Positions 55,516 through 64,000 of a DNA stretch of 64,000 bases are shown here, in pieces. Numbering within the stretch: the stretch's first letter is position 1; each line of letters starts with the position of its first letter. Under the pieces are notes generated by a model. That model searched no databases. It was given only the letters and a program-made list of their open reading frames with translations, and was not told where the DNA came from. The position numbers and the translations under genes are program-made. The DNA comes from Muscardinus avellanarius (taxonomy: Eukaryota > Chordata > Mammalia > Rodentia > Gliridae): assembly GCA_963383645.1 (NCBI GenBank), contig OY726565.1, forward strand, positions 40,389,944-40,453,943. The letters are read 5' to 3'.

Positions 55516-55889
55516 AAAAAAATGGCAACAAGAGAGCTTAAAAATGTGAGTGGGATCCTTTTCAATTCAGGACACTGTGAGTGCACAGGTAATCTGCCAA
55601 GTAATGTACCTCAGAAAGTAACACAGGAAGCAAGAAGGCAGTGTAGTAGTTGAGGATGGAAAGAATGTTGTCTTAAACTAGGGTAATAACCTTGAGAATG
55701 AGGAAAAATAGATGATTTCAAGAAAGAGTTGGAAAGGTAAACAAGGAGCTGAAGTGAGCAGCTGCAGATCATTCGAGTGTAATTCAGCAGTTCTTTCAGT
55801 GCAAAGAATGTCTAAAACACCCAGTGGCCAAGCTCAGTACGCCCTCCAGGGACTCAGAATGGAGCTCAAAACTAGAAAAGAAATATGCC
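55516..55889. other. Single-copy intergenic sequence left of the L1
   Basis: Purine-rich; no gene or repeat recognised. The exact L1 5' boundary is uncertain. Confidence 0.5.
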
Positions 55890-56342
55890 AGCCCCAAGCT
55901 GGCTGAGGGCGTGGCAGCGGTGCCATATTGCCAGCAGAGGCAGTGAGTTCACCATGCCCACGACAGCTCCAGATCAACATGCACAACAACTTTAAGTGAA
56001 ATTGTGGTCCCTAAAGGAGAAATCCCAGCACTGCACCACCAAGAACTTGCGCAGCTTTGATAATCTCCCTGGGTCTGAGATTTTACAGTCTAACCCAGGG
56101 AAGGAGTAGCAGTGACAGAGATACCATAGTTGAGTTGCAGCTCCTCGAGGGAAAATGCCCAACCTGGTGCCCCCACAGTCTCGTGTAGCCTTGATTAACT
56201 CCCTGGGTCTGCGACTTTGCAATACAACCCAGTAAAGAAGTAGTGGAGGCTGAGATTACCACAAACTCAAGATCCAAAACACTCTGAGTGAAGTCGTGGT
56301 GACCTGGGGAAGAACCCAGAGAAGGCACAAACTTCTGAAATC

Positions 56343-57232
56343 ATGGGAAAGAGGAACAACAATGTAGCAATGAATGCCCACAACCCCACAATATCAGAAC
56401 CTGATAACACAGAAATTCAGAGATGTCCAGAAGATCAAATCAGGAATATAACTGTATAAATAATACAGGGCCTTCAAAAAGAATTTGGAGAGAGTCTAAA
56501 AGAAATAAATCATTGAAGTAAAGGCCTCAATTCAAAGTATAAACAATCGATTAGACCACACGGAGAATAGAATCTCGCTCCTAGAAGATAATCACTCCAA
56601 AAACAAATGCATACTTTATAACTTAGAAAAAAAAATCCGACAGCAGGTATTTGACATTGAAGAAATATAGGCCCATATTAAGAGAACTAGTCTAAGAATA
56701 TGAAGGTGAAACCAAAGGGATCAACAATCTCTTCAAATAAATAATAGCAGCAAATTTTTCAAACATAGAGGAAGAGGTCAATATACAGGTACAGGAAACT
56801 TAGAGAACTCCCTTTAGACAGGATCAGAGAAGAGGATCCCCACAGCACATAATTGTCAAAATGACTATTGTGGAAGCCAAGGAGAGAATCTTAAAGGCAA
56901 CAAAAACAAAAGGCCAAGTGACATTCAGAGGCAAACGAATTAGAATCACTCCAGATTTCCCAAACCAAATCATGAAAGCCAGAAGGGCTTGGAGTAACAT
57001 ATTCCAAACTCTGAAAGAAAACAACTTCCAGCCAAAAATTTCCTACCCAGCAAAACTATCTATCAAATTAGATGGGGAAATAAGAAGCTTCCATTACAAA
57101 CAGAAACTGAAGGAATTTATGTCTTCAAAACCAGAGCTAGAAAAAATACTCAAGGAGATTAACTACAAAGAAGAAATAGGTAATACACACCAGAACCAAA
57201 GAAACAAGATTTTTCATCCAGCAGACAACTAA
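56343..57232 (+). pseudogene. L1 ORF1, broken
   Basis: Start ATGGGAAAGAGG matches the expected ORF1 start. The N-terminal and coiled-coil parts carry several stops (for example around 56450-56700). The last 123 codons (56861-57232) remain open, with RARRAW-type motif KARRAWSNIF and PAKLSIKLDGE. Stop position matches the intact ORF1 at 42368. Confidence 0.9.
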
Positions 57233-57305
57233 GCAAAGAAGAATAAACAGTATTTCAAACAGAAAAAAAAAATCTAAACATGTTAGGAATTAAAGATTAT
57301 CTCTC

Positions 57306-57504
57306 GCCGGGCGTGGTGGTTCACACTTGTAATCTCCACGCTTGGGAGGCGGAGACAGGAGAATCACGCAGGTTCGAAGCCAGCTGTGCTGGCTTAAGAG
57401 ACCCTGTTTCCAAATAAAAAAGAAGTATAAAATAGGTCTGGGAGTGTAGCCTGGAGGTAGAAGGGCTTCCAGAAACCCCAGTACCACCAAAAAAAAAAAA
57501 AAAA
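57306..57504 (+). mobile_element. Type 3 SINE in L1, 10-bp TSD
   Basis: GCCGGGCGTGGTGGTTCACAC head, CCAGCTGTGCTGGCTTAAG linker, ID tail AGGGCTTCCAGAAACCCC. TSD ATTATCTCTC at 57296-57305 and 57505-57514. Confidence 0.92.
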
Positions 57505-57567
57505 ATTATCTCTCAATAATCACACTGAATGTAAGGGTCTCAATTCCTCAATAAAAATACATAAAGT

Positions 57568-57772
57568 AGCCGGGTGTGGTGGTGCCTGCTTGTAATCCCT
57601 GTGCTTGGGAGGCGGAGAGAGGAGGATCGTGCAGGTTCAAAGCCAGCCTTGCTGGCTTAAGAAACCTTGTTTCCAAATAAAAATATAAAAATAATAGGTG
57701 TCTGAGAGTATAGCGCATAGGTAGAAGGGTTTCCAGGAACCCCAGTACCACCAAAAACAAACAAACAAAAAG
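57568..57772 (+). mobile_element. Type 3 SINE in L1, 9-bp TSD
   Basis: Same subfamily, tail AGGGTTTCCAGGAACCCC. TSD ACATAAAGT at 57559-57567 and 57773-57781. Confidence 0.92.
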
Positions 57773-58367
57773 ACATAAAGTGGCAAAGTAGATTAAAAAC
57801 CAGAATCCATCCATCTGCTGCTTACAAGAAACATACCTTACCAGTAAAGATAGTAACAAACTCAAGGTAAAGGGCCAGAGCAAGGTAATTCATGCTAATG
57901 GAACTTGAAGGCAAGCAGGAGTAGCAACTAAGATATCAGACAAGTTAGACTTCAAACCCAAACTTATTAGAAGAGACAAAGAAGGTCATATTTTACTGGT
58001 AAAATGAATAATACAGCAAGAGGAAATAACAATAATCAACAACTATGCCCAAACACAGGTGCAGCTACTTTCATAAATCAAACTCTTTGTGACATTAAGT
58101 CACACATAAATCCTAATACAGTAATACTGGGAGACTTCAACATACCTCTCACAACATTAGATTGATTTTCCATACAAAAGGTCAGTAAAGATGCCTCAGA
58201 ACTAAAGAACACCATTAATCAAATGGACCTGTTAGACACATATAGAATATTTCACCCAACTACAGCAGAGTTTACATTTTTCTCAGCTGTTCACAGAACC
58301 TTCTCCAAAATAGATGACATCCTGGGATACAAAATGAGCACTAGCAAATTCAAAAAATGGTACATAC

Positions 58368-58820
58368 AGCCGGGCATGGTGGCACACGCTTGTAACCCCA
58401 GCATTCGGGAGGCTGAGACAAAGGGATCACGGTTCGCGGACTGCCTCAGCTACTTAGTGAAGCCTTCTGCAACTCAGTGAGACCCGGTTTCAAAATAAAG
58501 AATAAAAAAGAGCCGGGCATGGTGGCGCACGCTTGTAATCCCTGCGCTTGGGAGGCTGAGACAGGAGGATCGCACAGGTTCAAAGCCAGCCTCAGCTACT
58601 TCGTGAGGCTTTCAGCAACTTAGTGAGACCCTGTTTTCAAAAAAAATATTAAAAAAGATCTGGGAGTACAGCCCAGAGGTAGAAAGCCTCTGGGTTCCAC
58701 CCCCAGTAGCACCCCAAATAAATAAATAAATAAATAAATAATAAAAACAGGGCGGGGGCTGTAGCTCGGAGGTCTAATGCCCCTGGGTTCCATCCCCAGA
58801 CCTCCCTCCCAAAAAAAGTT
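58368..58820 (+). mobile_element. Type 2 SINE in L1, itself split by a type 1 SINE
   Basis: Type 2 head and linker 58369-58505, type 1 copy 58509-58715 with AAAT tail, then the type 2 ID tail 58745-58818 (GGGCGGGGGCTGTAGCTCGG). TACATAC flanks the outer copy on both sides. Confidence 0.88.
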
Positions 58821-59505
58821 ACATACTTCCCTGTGTCATTTCAGACCATAATGGAATGAAACTAGAAATAAACAATAAGACGATGCAGAGAAACAAAATA
58901 AACATGTGGAGACTGAACACCATACTTCTGAATGAAGAATAGGTCATAGAAGATGTAAGAGGTGAAATCAATAAATTTATAGAAAGAAACTAAAATAAAG
59001 ATACAACATATAAAAACCTCTGGGACACTTTGAAGGCATTATTAAGAGGAAAATTTATAGCACTGAATGCTCACATAAGAAAAACAGAAAATCTTCAAAT
59101 AAATAACCTAAAGACACACCACAAAGCCCTTGAAAAACAAGAACAATCTAACCCCAAAGCCAGTAGAAGGCAGAAAATTATTAAAATTAGAGCAGAAATT
59201 AACGAAGTAGAGAATAAAAAGATACAGAAAATCAACAAAACCAAAAGCTGGTTTCTCAAAAAAATTAACAAGATAGATAAACCACTAGCCAACCTAACTA
59301 AAAAAAAGAGAGAGAGAGAGAGAATCAACCCAAATTATGAAGATAAGAGATGAAAAAGGAAACATTACTACCAACAGTGTAGAAATCCAGAGGATTATCA
59401 GAAACTACTTTGAAAATCTATACTCTAACAAAATGGAAAATCTGGAGGAAATTGACAACTTTCTAGATAGATACAACCTTCCTAAACTGAGTCAAGAAGA
59501 TATAG

Positions 59506-60018
59506 AGCCGGGTGTGGTGGCACACACTTGTAATCCCAGCATTCGGGAGGCTGAGACCTGGAGGATCGCGGTTCACAGACAGCCTTAGCTACTTAGTGAG
59601 GCCCTCTGCAACTCAGTGAGACCCGGTTTCAAAATAAAGAATTAAAAAAAAATAGGGCAGGGGGTATAGCTCGGAGGTCAAATGCCCCTGGGTTCCATCC
59701 CAAGACCTGCAAAAAGAAAAAAAAGCAGGTATAGAAAATTTAAACCAACCAATAGAAATCAAAGAGATTGAAACAGCAATAAAAAGCTTACCATCAAAGA
59801 AAAGCCCAGAGCCAGGCATGGTGGCTCACGCTTGTAATCCCAGCATTTGAGAGGCTGAGACTGGAGGATCGCAGTTTGTGGACAGCCTCAGCTACTTAGT
59901 GAGGCCCTCTGCAACTCAGTGAGACTCGGTTTCAAAATAAGGAATAAAAAATAGGGCAGGGGGTGTAGCTCGGAGGTCAAATGCCCCTGGGTTCCATCCC
60001 CAGACCAGCAAAAATACA

Positions 60019-60053
<35 letters not shown>

Positions 60054-60055
60054 AG
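59506..60055 (+). mobile_element. Two type 2 SINEs in L1
   Basis: Copies at 59508-59730 and 59812-60055, both with GGGCAGGGGGTATAGCTCGG-type tails; the second has an AAAT run. L1 ORF2 sequence continues between and after them. Confidence 0.88.
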
Positions 60056-60208
60056 CTCAGGACCAGATGGTTTTCCAAGTGAATTCTATAAAACCTTTAT
60101 AGAAAAGCTAAGCCCAATACTCACCAAACTATTTCATGAAATAGAAAAAAAAAAATGAGACTCTCCCAAATACATTCTATGAAGCCAACATTAAACTAAT
60201 ACCAAAAG

Positions 60209-60447
60209 TGAGCTGGGCGTGGTGGCGCATGGTTGTAATCCCTGGGTTTGGGAGGCTGAGACAGGAGGATCGCACAGGTTCGAAGCCAGCCTCAGCTACT
60301 TGGTGAGGCTCTAGCAACTTAATGAGACCCTGTTTTCAAATAAAATATAAAATATGTCTGGGAGTATAGCCCAGAGGTAGAAAGCCTCTGGGTTTCAACC
60401 CTAGTACCACCAAAAAAAAAAAAAAAAAAAAAAAAACCACACACACA

Positions 60448-60482
<35 letters not shown>

Positions 60483-60505
60483 AAACAACACAAAAAACCC
60501 CCCAA
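60209..60505 (+). mobile_element. Type 1 SINE in L1 with A/CA compound tail
   Basis: GCTGGGCGTGGTGGCGCATGG head to CCTAGTACCACC, then A-run, CA repeat and A-run to about 60485. Confidence 0.85.
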
Positions 60506-60887
60506 AAGGGAATAAAAACAGTTCAAGGAAGGAAAACTACAGGCCTATATCTTTGATGAACTTGGATGGAAAAATACTAAACAAAATACTAGCAATACGC
60601 ATTCAAAACCACATAAAGAAAATCATACACCATGACTAGGTAGGGTTAATCCCAGGGATGCAAGGCTGGTTCAACATAGGAAAATCAATCCATGTAATTC
60701 ATCATATAAACAGAATTAAAAACAAAAATCACATGATCATTTCAATAGATGCTGAAAAAGCATTTGATAAAATCCAACATCCATATATGATAAAAACACT
60801 GCAGAGAATTGGAATAGAAGAAACATATTTCAACATCATAAAGGCAATCTACAATAAGCCCACCGCCAACATCATATTAAATGGGGA

Positions 60888-61105
60888 AGCCGGGTGTGGT
60901 GGCGCATGCTTGTAATCCCCACACTTGGGAGGCTGAGACAGGAGGATCACACAGGTTCGAAGCCAGCCTCAGCTACTTAGTGAGGCTCTCAGTAACCTAG
61001 TGAGACCCTGTTTCCAAAAATAGGTCTGGGAGTATAGCCCTGAGGTAGAAAGCCTCTGGGTTCCACCCCCGGTACCACAAAATAAAAAAAAATAAATAAA
61101 TAAGT
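60888..61105 (+). mobile_element. Type 1 SINE in L1 RT region
   Basis: Inserted in codons of the RT domain directly after ILNGE; the L1 frame resumes at about 61110. Confidence 0.85.
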
Positions 61106-63311
61106 AAGGAAAAACTTCAAGAATTCTCCTTAAAAATAGAAACAAGACAAGGATGTCCAATATCACTACTTATCTTCAATATAGTACTAGATACTCTAGC
61201 CAGAGCAATAAGGCAAGGAAAGGAAATCAAAGGAGTACAAATAGGAAAAGAAGAACTCAAACTTTCACCATTTGCAGATGACATAATACTATATTTAGAA
61301 AACCTAACAAACTCAACCAAAAGGCTTATAGAACTGATCAACAAATTCAGCAAAGTGTCTGGATACAAAATCAACCTTAAAAAATCAGAAGCTTTTCTGT
61401 ACACCAACCATAAATCCACTGAAAAAGAAATTCAGAAAACACTTCCACTCAGGATCTCCCACAAAAAATAAAATACTTAGGAATAAACTTGACCAAGGGG
61501 GTAAAATTTATAATTTTCTTCTACAAAGAAAATTATAAAACATTGAAAAAAGAAATTGAAGGAGATCTTAGAAGATGGAAAGATCTTCCATGTTCGTGGA
61601 TAGGCAGAATAAATATCATTAAAATGGCCATTCTTCCAAACGTGATCTACAGATTCAACACAATGCCCATTAAACTACCAAGATCATTCCTCACAAACAT
61701 AGAAAAATCAGTCCTTAAATTTATTTGGAATAACAAAAAGCCCAGAATGACAAAGTAGTTCTCAGCAACAAAAACCATGCAGGAGGAATCACAATATCTG
61801 ATTTCAAACTATACTACAAAGCAGTGGTGTAATTTTAAAAAAAGCATGGTACTGGCACAAAAACAGATACATAGACCAATGGAGCAGAATCAAAGATCCA
61901 GAAACAAGTTCACACACTTTCTGCCAATTGATTTTTGACAAAGGGGACAAAAATATACACTGGAAAAGAGATAGCCTGTTCAACAAATGGTATTGGCAAA
62001 ACTGGTTAACCATATGCAGAAAATTGGAAATTAATCCCACTTTCTCACCCTGCACAGGAGTCAATTCAAGATGGATCAAAGACTTGGAAATTAAACCAGA
62101 GACCTTGAAGCTCCTTGAAGAAGGCATAGGTCCAACACTGCAACACATAGACACAGATAAAAACTTTCTCAACAAGATCCCAAAGGCACAACAAATTAAA
62201 AGGAGAATCAATACGTGCGATTGCATGAAACTGAAGAGCTTCTGTTTCTCTGAAGAGCAAAGAAAACTGTCAAGAACCTCAATCGAGAGCCAACAGAATG
62301 GGAGAAGATTTTTGCCACCTACCCCTCTGATAGAGGACTGATATCTAGAATATACAGAGAACTCAAGAAACTCAACACTAAAAAAAAATAATCCAATAAA
62401 AAAATGAACAAGCGAACTAGACACTTCATGAAAGAAGAAATTCAAGTGGCCAATAAATGCATGAAAAAATGCTCGGCATCATTGGCAATCAGAGAGATGC
62501 AAATCAAAACTACCCTGAGATTTCACCTAACTCCAACTAGAATGGCAATCATTCAAAACACAAGCAACAATAAATACTAGCGAGGATGTGGAGAAGTGGG
62601 AACTCTAAGACATTGTTGGTGGGATTGCAAATTAGTGCAACCACTTTGGAAAATAGTATGAAGAATCCTCAGAAGAATGGGAACAAATCTACCATTTGAT
62701 CCAGCAATACCACTTCTGTGTGTCTACCCAAAAGAAAGGAAACCAAACTACCAAACTAATGCATGTGTTTGTATATTCATAACTGCACAATTCACCATTG
62801 CCAAACTATGGAACCAGTCAAGATGTCCATCAACAGATAAATGGGTTACAAAACTGTGGGATATGTACACAATGGAATTTTACTCAGCCATTAAAAAACC
62901 TCAATTACATCATTTTCAGGGAGATAGATGGAACTGGAGGACATTATGCTAAGTAAGATTAGTCAGTCACATAAAAGAAGAAATAGGATGCTTTCCCTAA
63001 TATATGAAAGTTAAGGAGAAATGGGTCATAGTAGGAACTCTAGATGAAAAAGGAAATCCTATAGAGGAGCAAACAAGACAACCTAATTGAGGGGATGGGA
63101 GGAGGGAAGAGGAAAATTCTCTAAAACACACAATGCACTTAAACATATCAAAGTCAACCACTAAGCCAAGTATGGGAAGGAGGAATGGGGAGGGAATGGG
63201 GTGGGAATTGGGTAGGTGCTAAATGGGCGATGTGTACATGTATGTACACACAAGTTTTTTGCCCCAATATGATGCATGAATATAATGCACCAATAAAAAA
63301 TTAAAAAAATA

Positions 63312-64000
63312 GCCAGGCGTGATAGCGCACGCTTGTAATCCCCGCGCTTGGGAGGCTGAGACAGGAGGATCGCACAGGTTCGAAGCCAGCCTCAGCTACT
63401 TAGTGAGACCCTGTTTCCAAATAAAATATAAAATAGGTCTGGGAGTATAGCCCGGAGGTAGAAAGCCTCTGGGTTCCACCCCCAGTACCACCAAAAATAA
63501 AAATAAATAAAATAAAAATTAAAAAAAAGAAGAGTTGATGCTGGGCATGGTGGTGCATGCTTGTAATCCCTGCACCTGGGAGGCGGAGACAGGAGGATTG
63601 CGCTGGTTCGAAGCCATCTATGCTGGCTTAAGAGACCCTGTTTCCAAATAAAAATATAAAAATCGGTCTGGGAGGGTAGCTCAGAGGTAGAAGGGCTTCC
63701 AGGAACCCTATACCACCAAAAAAAAAAAAAAAAAAAAGGGAAGAGTTGGAAACGGGTGTGGTGGCACATGCTTGTAATCCCACCCTTCGGGAGGCTGAGA
63801 TGGAAGGATCATGGTTCTCAGACAGCCTTAGTTACTTAGCACAGCCCTTCGTGACTCAATAAGACCCTGTTTCAAAAATAAAAAGACTGAAGCTGGGCAT
63901 GGTGACTCATGCTTGTAATCTCAGCATTTGGGAGGCTGAGACCATAGGATCATGGTTCACAGATAGCCTTAACTACGTAGTGAGGCTCTCTGCAACTCAG
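63312..64000 (+). mobile_element. Four forward SINEs at the right edge
   Basis: Type 1 63312-63495 (shortened linker), type 3 63540-63720 (GGGCTTCCAGGAACCCT tail), B1 body 63745-63885, and a composite from 63893 cut by the window end. Confidence 0.85.

Larger units (their letters stand above)
57280..63014 (+). pseudogene. L1 ORF2 (endonuclease/reverse transcriptase), broken
   Basis: Starts at ATG 57280. Endonuclease remnants lie at 57515-58370 (MDLLDTYRIFHPTTAEFTFF at 58223). Pre-RT remnants run 58820-59505, and RT remnants 60058-61760, with [14 protein letters not shown] (about 60750) and the catalytic FADD at 61271-61282. The C-terminal part runs to 63014. The Cys-rich motif near 62575 has lost its first Cys to a stop. 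Stops, frameshifts and SINEs make it non-functional. Confidence 0.9.
55890..63306 (+). mobile_element. Nearly full-length, decayed L1 with eight SINEs inside
   Basis: Order: partial 5' UTR (55890-56342), ORF1 (56343-57232), ORF2 (57280-63014), 3' UTR with poly-A (63015-63306, ending GCACCAATAAAAAATTAAAA). Removing the SINEs leaves about 5.6 kb, near the normal 6-7 kb length. Stops and frameshifts occur in both ORFs. Confidence 0.92.

Noticed and set aside
61804..62445. 213-codon minus-strand open frame
   Set aside because: It is the antisense shadow of L1 ORF2. The same protein-like shadow appears opposite the inner L1 ORF2 (44848-45240, plus strand), as expected from shared L1 sequence.

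Overview
This is a piece of a mammalian nuclear genome. It holds most of one intron-rich gene, SYNCRIP (hnRNP Q), on the minus strand, embedded in very dense retrotransposon sequence. The organism is most likely a squirrel-related (sciuromorph) rodent. The dominant repeat is a composite SINE in which a 7SL/B1-like head is fused to a tRNA-derived ID-like tail. Composite B1+ID SINEs (B1-dID/MEN type) are known to me from Sciuridae, Aplodontidae and dormice. The species call is inference; the composite structure is read directly.

Layout: positions 1-3902 are intron. SYNCRIP coding exons (numbered from the 5' end, exon 1 being non-coding) lie at 34158-34317 (exon 2, start codon at 34305-34303), 33309-33427, 33077-33184, 28717-28830, 28436-28612, 11292-11427, 9329-9534, 4845-4994 and 3903-4024. 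They encode residues 1-426 plus two bases of codon 427: the N-terminal acidic domain, three RRMs and the start of the basic linker. The Tyr/Gly- and RGG-rich C-terminus lies beyond the left edge. All introns are GT-AG and the reading frame is open through every joined exon. A CpG island (about 34.8-36.6 kb) holds the promoter and a likely non-coding first exon (donor at 35507/35508).

From 36.6 kb to the right edge I see no host gene. This upstream flank is SINE carpets, microsatellites and two LINE-1 regions. One, at 41.3-46.0 kb on the minus strand, is a nested pair of L1s. The outer copy carries an intact ORF1 but no ORF2: its ORF1 stop is joined within a few bases to an antisense piece of an older L1, followed by an L1 3' UTR. 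The inner copy (ORF2 C-terminus plus 3' UTR) sits inside the outer ORF1 and carries the same antisense segment in its own 3' UTR. The other L1 (55.9-63.3 kb, plus strand) is nearly full length, decayed, and broken by eight SINE insertions.

The most unusual material is the chimeric L1 3' end shared by the two nested copies, the ORF1-only L1, and a derived SINE subfamily with intermediate forms visible here. I found no sign of a new multi-gene system. SINE boundaries are read by eye and are good to roughly 5-20 bases; where target-site duplications (TSDs) are quoted they were read base by base.
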